Assembly (NCBI GenBank): GCA_029260795.1
Contig: JAJDCO010000051.1
Coordinates: 1 to 56,777, forward strand
Reading direction: 5' to 3'
From: Planctomycetota bacterium
GTDB taxonomy: Bacteria; Planctomycetota; OFTM77
DNA: 56,777 nt
In this document: positions 1 to 8,952 of the stretch, piece after piece
How the letters are laid out: each line of letters begins with the position of its first letter
How positions within the stretch are numbered: the stretch's first letter is position 1
Position numbers and translations under genes: made by a program
Notes under the pieces: model-generated
The model's input: only the letters and a program-made list of their open reading frames with translations
Told to the model about the DNA's origin: nothing
The model's database searches: none

Positions 1-352
1 CAGACATCGTCGCGAGGCGTCGAAGATGCCCGCGGATGCAAGGAAAGCGACCGAGCACGCCGCAGTCGACCTCGCTGCAGGTCGTCGAGGCGGCGCAGGA
101 AGCTTGACGCAGCAGGCATGGGTAGATTCGGCGCCGCAGTAAATGGCTGGTGAGAAATGCGGGTTAGGCCCTGCCTCACACGGAGTGGGTGATCGAGTCG
201 TCCGCGTCGACGTCGCCAGGTCCCTCACCCGCGGGTAACGGCGTTTCCCCGTGGTGCCGCTGAGAGCGACCCATGTGGGCGCGCTCCACACGGGCGATCT
301 CGGCGAGGTCGTCGGTGTGAACGGTTGCGCGGCGCGGAAGCAGTCCCGTCTT
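1..352. other. Window edge, no gene recognised
   Basis: No supported gene was found here. The three forward frames all stop between about 110 and 155, so at most the last few dozen codons of a gene entering from the left could be present. None of these short translations resembles a protein I recognise. The rest is downstream sequence of the minus-strand gene that ends at 353. Confidence 0.4.
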
Positions 353-1489
353 TCAGAGCGTCTCGGGCTTCTTGAAGCGCTTGTCGACGCCGTAGATGTA
401 CATGATCGCCATGGCGGTCTGATCTTCGTCGGCCGTGTTGTTGTAGACGCTCGTCAGCTCGTATTGGTGGTCCTGGTAGATCGGCATGCCTTCGACGCTG
501 GAGTATTCGTTGCAGCCGAGCAGGTTTCCACGCTCCTTGGCGGTCTTGAACTCGCAGACGAAGAGCACCTTGTCGTCGGTCACGTCACGGAGCGTGAGCG
601 ATACCGCGTACGGGTGCATGTGGGCGATGATGTAATGGACGGTCGTGTCGTACTGCAGGTTCATCTGGGTGGTGATGAGGGTTCGACGCACTTCGCGGCC
701 CGGCGGCACGAGCCAATGGCCCGTGAACTCCTGGCCGTGGGTATCGGTGAATTGACGCTGCGTCGCTCCGGCTCGATCCGCCTCCACCAGATCCACCACC
801 GCCGGTCGACCCGGGAGGCAGGCGACCTCGAGCTGCTCCGGCGTCATCTCTTTGACGTTGAAGCAGGCCTCCGCACCCGTCAGCGACACCATGACGACGC
901 CGTTGATCGGATAAAGCGGGGTCATCTCACCTTCGATGTCCTTGTCACGCACGTGCTGGATCGAGTTGCGGAACATGATGTCCGCATCCTTGACCGAGGG
1001 ATCCAGATTGAGCGCCATGTTCGACATCCGGAGCTCGGTCTTCGAGTCGACCGGGATCCCGAAGCCGGCCGGGAACTGAACCTCGGTCTGTCCCTCCGAG
1101 ATCACGCACAGGCGGATCTGGGACACCGAAGTATTCTTGCGGAACTTGCCGATGTGCCGACGGAGGTCCTTGATGTCGAAGTTGGCGTGGCAGTTGAAGT
1201 CCCAGCTCATGGGCCGCTCGGCCGCCTCGTCGAGCACGTGCGTCTTGAATCCGGTGATCCAGTGCAGCTCGGGATCCTCTTTCGGCTCGCTGAGACGGTA
1301 CCGGATGTTCGAGATCGGCCCTTCCATCGACTTGAAGACCTTGTCGATCTTCATCACCTCGGTGTCGATGATCTTCTCGGTAGCCTTCTTGGCGACCGCC
1401 TCTTCGGGCGAAACACCGTCGGAGCAGGCGCTCGCGACGAGGACGAGCGAGACCAAGACCAAGACCCAGCGGCGGAACTGCGAGTTCAT
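353..1489 (-). CDS. Lipoprotein related to copper type II ascorbate-dependent monooxygenases (PHM-like)
   Basis: A 378-residue predicted lipoprotein. The start at 1489 is supported by AGGAG nine bases upstream and by an immediate signal peptide ending in a lipobox (VASAC, Cys about residue 22). The C-terminal half has a His-x-His motif in the segment VHYIIAHMHPYAVSL, followed later by a Met in AIMYIYG. This resembles the CuM site (His, His, Met) of peptidylglycine monooxygenases. Nearer the N-terminus a CHANFD segment could supply another ligand, but the classical HHM motif of the CuH site is not evident, so catalysis is uncertain. It diverges from a SCO1-like copper/thiol protein. Likely located at a membrane facing the periplasm. 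An upstream in-frame extension to 1876 exists but lacks a signal sequence at its start. Confidence 0.6.
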   Translation of the reverse strand: MNSQFRRWVLVLVSLVLVASACSDGVSPEEAVAKKATEKIIDTEVMKIDKVFKSMEGPISNIRYRLSEPKEDPELHWITGFKTHVLDEAAERPMSWDFNCHANFDIKDLRRHIGKFRKNTSVSQIRLCVISEGQTEVQFPAGFGIPVDSKTELRMSNMALNLDPSVKDADIMFRNSIQHVRDKDIEGEMTPLYPINGVVMVSLTGAEACFNVKEMTPEQLEVACLPGRPAVVDLVEADRAGATQRQFTDTHGQEFTGHWLVPPGREVRRTLITTQMNLQYDTTVHYIIAHMHPYAVSLTLRDVTDDKVLFVCEFKTAKERGNLLGCNEYSSVEGMPIYQDHQYELTSVYNNTADEDQTAMAIMYIYGVDKRFKKPETL

Positions 1490-1658
1490 CTCTGTCTCCT
1501 CATGATCGACGCCGAGCCGGCCCCAATCGCGGGACGTTGCGGTGATCTCGTCGAGGTTGCTCCGATCGACACCGCGTCTCTTCCCGACGAAGGGAAGCTC
1601 GCTCATGCGCCGGAGAGGGTTGTGTGGAAGCGTGGTCAGGTTTTTCTCAGACTCCGAG

Positions 1659-1687
1659 ATCATATCACGCATCCGGTTCCGACTCAA
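1659..1687 (-). promoter_or_regulatory. Candidate sigma70-type promoter for the PHM-like lipoprotein
   Basis: Read on the minus strand, TTGAGT (1687-1682) and TATGAT (1664-1659) are separated by 17 bases. This would place transcription start about 165 bases ahead of the lipoprotein start codon at 1489. It lies in the 423-base divergent region 1490-1912, where I see no gene and no other clear signal. Confidence 0.4.
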
Positions 1688-1912
1688 TGAGAGGCCGATC
1701 TGTCGGACGAGGAGCGCGTTCGCGGCACCCGGGTCCTCAGCATCGGGCTGCGTCGCCGAGGCGACGCGGAGCTGACGCCGACCCGGCCCAACCCGTCCGT
1801 CGTTCCCGCCGGCCGAAAGGCGGTCCCGGTGGTGCACCTTGCAGCCGCAACGGCACAGACTGTAGAACGAGGGCACACCGACAAGCCCGCCGGTGTCCTC
1901 AAGGAGCTCTTC

Positions 1913-2563
1913 ATGCGCCTGGTAGCGCTCTTCCTCTTCCCGTACCTACTCTGCCTCATCGCCTGTGGCGGCGAAGGCTCGGCGTCGGATTCATCCTCGA
2001 ACGAACGAGAAGACTGGGAAGAGATCGTCGGCGACATCGAGGTGCGCGACCCTCTGATCTACTTCCGTCAGCCCGAAGGCCTGGACTTCCGTCTGGTCGA
2101 CGTCGATCGCAACGAGGTCCGGCTCTCCGACCAAAAGGGCAAGGTCGCGGTCGTCTCGTTCTTCTTCCGGTCCTGCCCCGATGCCGAGATGTGTCCGGCT
2201 CTGCTGGGCAAGATCAATCGCGTGGTCGCGGGCCTCTCTCCGGAAGAAGCCGAGCAGACGGAGATCTTCGCGATCAGCTTCGACCCGCAGAACGATACGC
2301 CCGAAGCGCTCAAGCTCTTTGCCGAGGCCCGTGAGCTCAAGTTCCGGCTGCTGACGGGACATCCCGATTCCATTCGCGAGGTCGCGCGACGCAACTTCGG
2401 AATCGGATACACCCAAGAGGGCCCGGCCTTGTTCGCCCACAACATGAAGACATTCGTCTTCGATCCCACGGGCGAGCTGGGCCGAGTCTTCGAAGGCAGT
2501 GGCTGGAGCCCGGACGAGGTCGTGCAAGCCATCACCGAGCGAATTCCGGACGATCAGCGCTGA
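1913..2563 (+). CDS. SCO1/SenC-family thioredoxin-fold lipoprotein
   Basis: A 216-residue protein with a lipoprotein signal (LIAC, Cys18), then a thioredoxin-like fold. Start at 1913 is chosen because AAGGAG lies seven bases upstream and the signal peptide begins there; a longer in-frame start at 1829 would bury it. Residues 88-94 form C-P-D-A-E-M-C, a CX5C version of the SCO CX3C copper/redox site, and His176 (FAHNMK) matches the third copper ligand of SCO proteins. SCO proteins deliver copper to, or reduce, the CuA site of cytochrome oxidase; CX5C members are often of unknown target. Its divergence from a putative copper monooxygenase suggests copper maturation of that protein as an alternative role. 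Confidence 0.85.
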   Translation: MRLVALFLFPYLLCLIACGGEGSASDSSSNEREDWEEIVGDIEVRDPLIYFRQPEGLDFRLVDVDRNEVRLSDQKGKVAVVSFFFRSCPDAEMCPALLGKINRVVAGLSPEEAEQTEIFAISFDPQNDTPEALKLFAEARELKFRLLTGHPDSIREVARRNFGIGYTQEGPALFAHNMKTFVFDPTGELGRVFEGSGWSPDEVVQAITERIPDDQR

Positions 2564-2688
2564 GCGAAGCGATCCAGAAAGAGCCCACGCCAACCAAGCA
2601 CCCCCCGTACACTCAACGATGAGGTGCGGGATCGACGGCGCGCGCGCGTCGGAGCCCTCGCCGGCCGCAGGCGACGTCGGAGGTGACC

Positions 2689-4170
2689 GTGTCACTCGTC
2701 CAAGTGGGCTGGATGGCGAGCGCGCTTGCGCTCGGAACCGGAAACCTGAGCGATCCGCCCGATGAGTGGAGTCGCTTTCGCGGTCCGAATGGCAGTGGTC
2801 GCGCCGTCGAGCGGACCTATCCCAGCACGCTCGATCCCAAGGCGACCCTCGTCTGGCGGCAACCGATCGGAGCGGGAGTTTCGTCTCCCTGCGTCGCGGG
2901 CGATCGCTTGTTCTTGACCGAGCACGGCGATCAAGAGCTCGCCACGGTCTGCCTCGATTGCGACACCGGCAAGGTCCTGTGGCGACGTGCGATCACGGTC
3001 GAAGCCCTCGAGCGTATTCACGACATCAACTCACCCGCCTCGCCGACACCCACGACCGACGGAGAACGGGTCGTCGTCTACTTCGGCTCGTTCGGTCTGC
3101 TCTGCTTCGATCGCGACGGCGAGGAGCTTTGGCGTCGACCGCTTCCCATGCCGCGGAGCAACTTCGGCACCGCCGCCTCTCCGATCCTGGCCGGCGACCG
3201 CGTCGTGTTCGTTCATGGATCTCGCCAGAACCCCTATGTCGAAGCCTTCGCCATCGCGACCGGTGAGAGCGTCTGGCGCCAAGAGCAGAAGGTGGGTTGG
3301 TCGACGCCTGGGGTCTGGCGAAACGGCGACGTCGACGAGGTGCTCGTCAATGGGGAGTGGTGGCTCAAGGCCTACGACCTTCGTGACGGAGCCGAGCGGT
3401 GGGCCGTGCCGGGTCTCACCGACGAGCCGATCGTCACGCCCGTCACCTCCGAGGGACTCGTCTATGTCACCTCGTACAACATGAACAACAACCCGGATGT
3501 GATCGGACTGCCGCCCTTCGACAAGCTGCTCGAAGAGCTCGACGGTGATGGCGACGGCGAGCTGAGCTCGAAAGAGGCCGATGCGAACGAGAGTGTGCTC
3601 TCGCGCTTCGACGCCGATGGCGAAGGCGATCACCCACTGCGGATGTTCTTCCGGTTTCTCGACGAAGACAAGAACGACCGCCTCGTCGAAAGCGAGTGGA
3701 AGAAGATCTTCGATTGGCTCGGACAGTACCAGCACGTCAACGCGCTCTTGGCCATTCGACCCGGGAGCGGCGAGCGAGAGACCGAGATCGTCTGGCAGCA
3801 GACGCGGGGTATTCCCGAGTGTCCGTCACCCCTCGTCTACCGCGGCCACGTCTACCTGATCAAGAATGGCGGCATCCTCTCGTGCCTCGACGCGAAGACC
3901 GGCGAGCTGAGGTACCGCGAGCGGCTCGAGGCGCAAGGGCCGTACTACGCTTCGCCCGTTGCCGTCGATGGCAAGATCTACCTCGCCTCGACGCGCGGGG
4001 AGGTCACGGTGTTGATGGCAGGAGAAAAGCTCCAGGTCGTGTCGCGGACCGACCTGGACGAGCGCGTCATGGCGACGCCCGCCTTGGTCGAGGGCCGTGT
4101 CTACCTTCGGACCGACAAGCACGTGCTCGCCTTCGGTTCCCCGACAGCGAAGGCCGATCGCGGCAATTGA
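2689..4170 (+). CDS. PQQ-like beta-propeller protein with inserted EF-hand pair
   Basis: A protein of about 493 residues with repeated blades typical of PQQ/BamB-like propellers (W-R-G-P-x-G-x-G opening, then several D-x-x-T-G-K/E-x-x-W blades). Two EF-hand loops interrupt the propeller: DGDGDGELSSKE at about residue 285 and DEDKNDRLVESE at about 325, so calcium may govern this insertion. GTG at 2689 is preferred because GGAGG sits five bases upstream; another GTG at 2683 is too close to it. A weak hydrophobic N-terminus (WMASALALG) suggests export. Such proteins are abundant in planctomycetes; the substrate is unknown and the propeller may be structural rather than a quinoprotein dehydrogenase. 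It lies 125 bases after the SCO gene and 67 before the selenoprotein gene, same strand. Confidence 0.85.
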   Translation: MSLVQVGWMASALALGTGNLSDPPDEWSRFRGPNGSGRAVERTYPSTLDPKATLVWRQPIGAGVSSPCVAGDRLFLTEHGDQELATVCLDCDTGKVLWRRAITVEALERIHDINSPASPTPTTDGERVVVYFGSFGLLCFDRDGEELWRRPLPMPRSNFGTAASPILAGDRVVFVHGSRQNPYVEAFAIATGESVWRQEQKVGWSTPGVWRNGDVDEVLVNGEWWLKAYDLRDGAERWAVPGLTDEPIVTPVTSEGLVYVTSYNMNNNPDVIGLPPFDKLLEELDGDGDGELSSKEADANESVLSRFDADGEGDHPLRMFFRFLDEDKNDRLVESEWKKIFDWLGQYQHVNALLAIRPGSGERETEIVWQQTRGIPECPSPLVYRGHVYLIKNGGILSCLDAKTGELRYRERLEAQGPYYASPVAVDGKIYLASTRGEVTVLMAGEKLQVVSRTDLDERVMATPALVEGRVYLRTDKHVLAFGSPTAKADRGN

Positions 4171-4237
4171 TCGATGACGGCTTGCTTCGGACACCGTAAC
4201 CTGCCTCGGTCACGGTCCCAGAGCTCTAGGAGGTCAC

Positions 4238-5173
4238 ATGTCGAGCAGAAGTCTCATCTTGGTGTTGGCGAGCTTGTTCGCGGGGAGCGCGATCGTGGAG
4301 GCGCAGGAGGCCGAGCGTCGGCGACCGGCGCCGCTTCGAGCCGGCGACCCGGCGCCCACCTTCGAGCTCGAGACGCTGGATCGCAAGGCGAAGGTGAAGC
4401 TCTCGAGCTTCCGCGGCCAGAAGCCGGTCGTGCTCATCTTCGGCAGCTACACCTGACCGCCCTTTCTCAGCTCGGTCGGTACGATCGAGCAAACCTATCG
4501 GCAATACCGAGACATCGCCCAGTTCTACATTGTGTACATCAGCGAAGCACACGCCGCCGATGATGCCCGACCGGTCGGCTATGCCGAAGAGCTCGGGATC
4601 CAAGAGCACACGAGCACGAGCGAGCGCTGCACCGTGGCCGAGAGCTTGATGAAGGACAAGAAGCTCACCGTGCCTTGCCTGATCGACGGCATGGACAACA
4701 AGGTGGCGGAAGCCTATCAGTCTCACCCCGACCGTCTGTACGTCGTCCGCAAGGACGGGCGTCTCGCCGTCGCTGGTGACCGGGGGCCGAGGGGCTTTGC
4801 ACCGGCGCTGAAAGCATCCCAGGCGTGGCTCGCTGAGTACCAGAAGACGGGAGTCGAGCCCGAGGTCGAGAAGTATGCGGACCTCAGCCCCTTCGGGGCG
4901 AGCCCCGATCGCGCTCGACGTCCGAGTCGTCGCTTGGGAGTGCGCCTCGACGGCTTGCGCGTGATCGACGTCGTGGCGGGCAGCGTTGCCGAGAAGAGCG
5001 GTCTTCAGGTCGACGATCTCATCGCGAAGGTCGGGGGCACGACCTTGAACGGTGCCGACGATCTCGCTCGCGAGCTCCGAGGTGGGGAGCCCAAGAAGGT
5101 CTTGACCCTCCGACGTGGTGAGAAGCAGATCGAGATACGCGTCGCCTGGCCCGAGGAATCGGACGACGACTGA
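4238..5173 (+). CDS. Selenoprotein: iodothyronine-deiodinase-like thioredoxin-fold domain fused to PDZ
   Basis: One frame runs from ATG 4238 to the stop at 5171-5173 with a single internal TGA (4454-4456), read here as selenocysteine 73 of 311 residues. An AGGAGGT ribosome site precedes the start and residues 1-22 form a signal peptide. Around the TGA the protein reads GSYT-U-PPF, and further on FYIVYISEAHA, then a VPCLIDGMDN segment and RLYVVRKDG with GPRGF. These are the ordered landmarks of iodothyronine deiodinases and related redoxins, where Sec is catalytic. Residues about 227-305 form a PDZ domain (LGVRL, VAGSVAEKSGLQVDDLI, VGGTTLNG). A SECIS-like hairpin follows the TGA. Iodinated substrates are not implied; a thiol/selenol redox role in the periplasm is more likely. 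The alternative, a nonsense mutation, would not explain intact coding over 238 downstream codons. Confidence 0.85.
4454..4456 (+). other. Recoded UGA (selenocysteine codon 73)
   Basis: In-frame TGA placed exactly where deiodinase-like proteins carry Sec or Cys (GSYT-U-PPF). Both flanking segments are in the same frame: 4454 minus 4238 is a multiple of three, and the reading continues open to 5173. Confidence 0.82.
4470..4490 (+). promoter_or_regulatory. Bacterial SECIS-like hairpin
   Basis: GCTCGGTC (4470-4477) pairs with GATCGAGC (4483-4490), eight pairs including one G-T, closing the loop GGTAC. The GGT at 4478-4480 matches the GGU seen in the apical loop of well-studied bacterial SECIS elements that bind SelB. 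The stem begins 13 bases after the TGA, within the spacing used by bacterial SECIS elements, and lies inside the coding frame as expected. Confidence 0.75.
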
Positions 5174-5233
5174 GGCTGACGCGAGGAGACGCGGCGCGCA
5201 CCGTGTCTCCCACGCCGCGTCGAGGAGTGCTTC

Positions 5234-5941
5234 GTGACGAGTGGTCGACTCGAGATCCTGGCTTGGGAGTCCACGCCGCTCGGTGAGCTGTGCTTGCGAC
5301 GGCGCGAGCTGGCTTCACGGCCAGGGACCCACGTGACGGAGGTCACGCTCGATCACGAGTTCCTGATGAGCAGCTACCACACGATCAGCGAAGAGGCCCT
5401 CGCCGCGGCCGGTCTCGACCTGGTCGCAGGAGACGGGCTCGAGGTGATCGTCGGAGGGTTGGGGCTCGGCTACACGGCTCGCGCCGCTCTCCGCTCCGAG
5501 CGCGTGGCCCGAGTCGAGGTCCTCGAGCTCTTGCCGCAGGTCATCGACTGGCTCGAGAGCGATCTGATCCCGCTCTCCTCAGAGCTCAAGAGCGAGCCGC
5601 GCTTCTCGGTGCGATCGGGCGACGTCTATGCCTGGCTGGAAGGGCCGTCCGTAGAGCGATGGGATCTCATCCTCATCGACGTCGACCACTCGCCCGACGA
5701 GCGGCTCGGCGACCAAGGACCGGCGTTCTACACGAAAGCCGGTCTGCGAGCAGCCCAGGCTCACCTGAAGCCCGGCGGCGTGCTGGCGGTGTGGTCCGCC
5801 GAGGCGAACGCGTCTTTCGTGAACGCACTCGAGGCCGTCTTTCCGCTCGTTCGGCACGAGCAGGTCACCTTCGAGAACGACCTCATCGATCAAGAGCAGA
5901 CCGACCACGTGTTCCTGGCACGTCGGTCTGAGGCCGTCTGA
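5234..5941 (+). CDS. Spermidine-synthase-like SAM-dependent methyltransferase-fold protein
   Basis: A 235-residue Rossmann-fold protein. The nucleotide loop is VGGLGLGYTA (residues about 73-82), followed by the acidic VEVLE (Glu98), an RSGDVYAWL segment, and WDLILIDVDHSPD, the order found in spermidine synthases and their methyltransferase-like relatives. It lacks the N-terminal beta domain that full spermidine synthases have, so polyamine synthesis is doubtful; a small-molecule methyltransferase or an orphan relative is as likely. GTG 5234 is used because GAGGAG lies at 5222-5227. It is 60 bases downstream of the selenoprotein gene and probably the last gene of the run. Confidence 0.7.
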   Translation: MTSGRLEILAWESTPLGELCLRRRELASRPGTHVTEVTLDHEFLMSSYHTISEEALAAAGLDLVAGDGLEVIVGGLGLGYTARAALRSERVARVEVLELLPQVIDWLESDLIPLSSELKSEPRFSVRSGDVYAWLEGPSVERWDLILIDVDHSPDERLGDQGPAFYTKAGLRAAQAHLKPGGVLAVWSAEANASFVNALEAVFPLVRHEQVTFENDLIDQEQTDHVFLARRSEAV

Positions 5942-6328
5942 AGCTTCCTCGCATCAAATGATGTCATTGAGCCCCTCTGAGGGTATGCGGGCAGGAAGAA
6001 GCGTCCAAGGCATCCCGGCCCGGCGTTGCGCGACGACAGAGACGGAGCGACGTGACGAGCTCCGTTCGTGTCTCTGTTGGTTGCTGCGGCGACCACCGGG
6101 ATTGAAGGGACGGTCTGTGAGCATCTTGTTTGCAACGCCAGGGTGAAGTCCGTCCGCCGACTTGGAGGCCCGGCTCATCGTCAACAGAGACGCGAACGGA
6201 GGCCGTCCTGTGAGGTGATGGGCCGACATCGAACCGGAAGGGGCCCTGTCGAGGCAGAATGCCATCGACGAGAGAGCGGCCCGAAGAGGGGTCCGCTGAA
6301 CGCCGAGGGTCCGAACTGGTCGGAGTCT
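5942..6328. other. Intergenic region between convergent genes
   Basis: No gene or tRNA is seen in these 387 bases. The region separates the converging ends of the methyltransferase-like gene and the caspase-like gene, and its only clear structure is the hairpin at 6037-6076. Confidence 0.5.
6037..6076. terminator. Imperfect hairpin, possible bidirectional terminator
   Basis: CAGAGAC (6037-6043) pairs with GTCTCTG (6070-6076), and inside it GGAGC (6044-6048) pairs with GCTCC (6059-6063), leaving a six-base bulge. It sits between two convergent genes. There is no U-run, so termination is only a guess. Confidence 0.3.
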
Positions 6329-8911
6329 CTACTCCGACACCGTCTCCGCAAGTACCGCCAAGCTCTTGAGGATGGCTTGGGTCGGCCTGAGCTTTCGGTC
6401 GAGGAAGGGCAGGTACATCGACGAGAGCCAAGGGCCGCCGACGTCTTCGGTGCGTTGCCACGATTCGCTCTTCCACGAGAAGCGCGTGTCGGCTTCCGGG
6501 TCGGCGTCGTCGTCGATCAGGATCAAGTCGAAACGACCGTCGTTGTCGGTGTCGTAGTACGCGATCGCCCGATCTTCGAAGAAGTGGAACACCACCTCGG
6601 CCTCGAAGGGCTCACTGGGGTCGGCCTTCCCGCGGACGGCTGCGTCGGTGTCGATTGCGACGGCTTGGACTTGATCCTTCCCGAGGAGCAGCACACCCGC
6701 CGGCTTTTCGACGAGTACGGCGCTCGGCAGACCGGAACCCGGCGCCGAGATGCCCTCCGGTAGCACAGCAACGGGCGCCAGCTCGGTCCAGGCGACCTCG
6801 GCCACGGGCCGGGGCGCGCTCCAAAGATGCGCCGGCGGTCCGACGTCCGGCCACTCCGTGGACCAACCGAGGTAGCCGACGCACGGCTCGGCCTCGGCTT
6901 CGGACTCCATGACCAGACCGCGCATGGTCGTGCCGAACGCCAGCTCGTCCATGAGCGCCTTGAAGCCCGTCTCGCCCCCGCGCAGCTGCGGACGCAGCGG
7001 CTCCTGCGCGAGATTCGCGAAGGTCATCTCGCTGCTGTTCTCTCCCCGCGGCACGGCGATCATGATCAACCCCTCGGATCCCATCTGCTGATCGTTGAAG
7101 GTGAACGGACCGAGCGTCTTCGTCTTGCGATCGTAGTGGGTCAGACGACCACTCTTTCCCCGATCCGGGAACAAGCACATCACGCCATCATGGGCGTCCA
7201 GGTACAGCAGCGTGACATCGTAGATCGCTTGCGTCTCGTTGCGGAGCTGGACACGAAAGTCCTGCCCGGGCTCGACGCGTCCGCCCGAAGCGAGATCCTG
7301 CCACTCACCGTTGGCGGTCTTCGTCTGGGGCATCACCAGCAGGCCCTCGGGAAGCGGGGCTGCCATGTCCGCAGTCGCCAGGCGGCGCAGATTCCGCGCC
7401 CGAAACACCTTCTTGAGCTGCAACACGATCTGGCTGGGCTCGACCTCGAATCGATTCGTGCCACCGCCGCGGCGCGTGTCTCGAAGTACCCAACTCTCCG
7501 GGGCGAGCTCGATGATCCAGTCAGCCTCCTCGAGGCGGTTGACGACGGGCATCGAGGCTTCGAACTTCCCGAGCCGGTCCAGGATCTCCTTCGGAATCTC
7601 ACTCTTTGGCAGCAGCCCGCCCTGTGCATCCACGATCGCGAGTCGCAGGCGGTAGTCTCCCACGGGACGGCTGACGACGCGCGCGGCGAGGACGGTGTCC
7701 TCGACCTCGGGCCAGCCGGCCGAATCGCCTTCGACCACTGGCTGACAGCGCGACTCCGTCAGCGTCGCCTCGACGACCTCGAGTCGCCCTAGCGCCGGCT
7801 CGCCGGTGCGCGCGACCTCGAGCACGGTTCCCACTCCGAGCTTGAGAAGCTCGCCACCCGGGACTTGCCAGGCCTCGTCCTTTCGCTCGGCCAGGAGCAC
7901 GCCTTCGGTCGCCGGCAGGCCATCGAAGACGCCGCGATTGCGATCGCCCTCGACCATGGGAAGCGTTCCGCCATAGATGCCTTGGTATCGGCTCACCAGG
8001 CGCGCCTGGAGCTCTTGAAACGTCATCCCCGGCTTGGCCTGCTGGAGCTGCTCGGCGATCAAGAAGGTCAGCAGCCCGTGATAGGCCGCGCCTTCCTTGC
8101 CGGCGGGCAAAGGCATCTCGGGTGCCTTGTGAAACGGCTGGGCACCGTAGAACGCGACGACGCCCTCCAGCCCCCCGATGCTCGGCAGCGCGGCGCGCGT
8201 GCGACGACGCCCCGCGCGGCGAGCGTCGTCGGGCACGCCGAGATCAGCCCGGTCGAGCTGTCGGAATCGCACTTCGGGGTTGCTGCCGCGAACGATCGTT
8301 CCCGAGTGGCAGGTATCGACGATCAACCAGACGAAAGCTCCCTGGTCGCGCAGGGCTCCGACACGGGCGCCGAGCTCGTCGTCGCTGATCGCGTTGGGAA
8401 TGCTGCCGGCATTGCCGTCGAAGGAGCCGGCATCCGCACAGAGGAACACCTCGTCGAGACCGTCCAGCTCGTCTCCCTCCCGATCCGGCTGCTGGGTGCC
8501 GTGGCCCGACATCTGGAGGATCACGAGATCGCCGGGCCGGACGACAGCCGCCAGACGTTGAAGCGCGCGCAGGATGTTGCGCCGCGTCGGGCGCCGAGAC
8601 GGCTCGCGCGGCCAGCCCACGAGCTGGGTCATGTTCTCCGGCGGTACGCCGAGGCGCTCGCGCAGCGTCGACGCCATCAGTGCGACGTCATTGGCCGGAC
8701 CTTCCAGACGGATTCCCGCCTGGTAGCGCTGGGCCCCGAACTTCTTCTCGAGCACCGGGTACTCGGTGCAGCCCACCAGGAGAGCGTAGCGTCGTCCGGC
8801 TTCGTTCGTCGGAGCCGATTCCTCTTGGGCCGCGCCGGCTGGACGCGACGTCGCCAACCCGATCAGAAGGACCGCCATGAGCCGCGCACTGGTTCGCCGG
8901 ATGCTTGGCAT
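6329..8911 (-). CDS. Secreted metacaspase-like (C14) protease with DUF4384-like region
   Basis: An 860-residue exported protein. Residues 1-28 form a signal peptide (LMAVLLIGLA...AGAA). A caspase-fold domain follows (about 40-340) with the catalytic pair visible: His137 in QMSGHGTQ and Cys201 in VDTCHSG. The middle section (around 480-700) contains a VEPGQDFRVQLRN...LYLDAHDGVMCLFPD stretch of the type called DUF4384, often found with such peptidases. Near the C-terminus DTDNDGRFD resembles a calcium-binding loop. The start at 8911 is chosen by the signal peptide and because longer frames overlap the upstream gene. Only 41 bases separate it from the lipoprotein gene at 8953-10797, so the two are probably co-transcribed. 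Basic-residue-specific cleavage is typical for metacaspases but unproven here. Confidence 0.85.
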   Translation of the reverse strand: MPSIRRTSARLMAVLLIGLATSRPAGAAQEESAPTNEAGRRYALLVGCTEYPVLEKKFGAQRYQAGIRLEGPANDVALMASTLRERLGVPPENMTQLVGWPREPSRRPTRRNILRALQRLAAVVRPGDLVILQMSGHGTQQPDREGDELDGLDEVFLCADAGSFDGNAGSIPNAISDDELGARVGALRDQGAFVWLIVDTCHSGTIVRGSNPEVRFRQLDRADLGVPDDARRAGRRRTRAALPSIGGLEGVVAFYGAQPFHKAPEMPLPAGKEGAAYHGLLTFLIAEQLQQAKPGMTFQELQARLVSRYQGIYGGTLPMVEGDRNRGVFDGLPATEGVLLAERKDEAWQVPGGELLKLGVGTVLEVARTGEPALGRLEVVEATLTESRCQPVVEGDSAGWPEVEDTVLAARVVSRPVGDYRLRLAIVDAQGGLLPKSEIPKEILDRLGKFEASMPVVNRLEEADWIIELAPESWVLRDTRRGGGTNRFEVEPSQIVLQLKKVFRARNLRRLATADMAAPLPEGLLVMPQTKTANGEWQDLASGGRVEPGQDFRVQLRNETQAIYDVTLLYLDAHDGVMCLFPDRGKSGRLTHYDRKTKTLGPFTFNDQQMGSEGLIMIAVPRGENSSEMTFANLAQEPLRPQLRGGETGFKALMDELAFGTTMRGLVMESEAEAEPCVGYLGWSTEWPDVGPPAHLWSAPRPVAEVAWTELAPVAVLPEGISAPGSGLPSAVLVEKPAGVLLLGKDQVQAVAIDTDAAVRGKADPSEPFEAEVVFHFFEDRAIAYYDTDNDGRFDLILIDDDADPEADTRFSWKSESWQRTEDVGGPWLSSMYLPFLDRKLRPTQAILKSLAVLAETVSE

Positions 8912-8952
8912 GAGCTCGTCACTTTCACTCACGGAAGAAGGGGCCGGCACAC

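Noticed and set aside
353..1876. N-terminal extension of the copper monooxygenase-like lipoprotein to 1876
   Set aside because: The extension has no homology and places the signal peptide internally; the start at 1489 has a good ribosome site.
4238..5173. Reading the TGA at 4454 as a frameshift or nonsense pseudogene
   Set aside because: The frame before and after is the same, family landmarks continue without a break, and the TGA is exactly at the catalytic Sec/Cys position with a SECIS-like hairpin behind it.
5942..6328. tRNA or small RNA gene
   Set aside because: No T-loop (GTTCRAN) or cloverleaf could be formed; only one imperfect hairpin is present.
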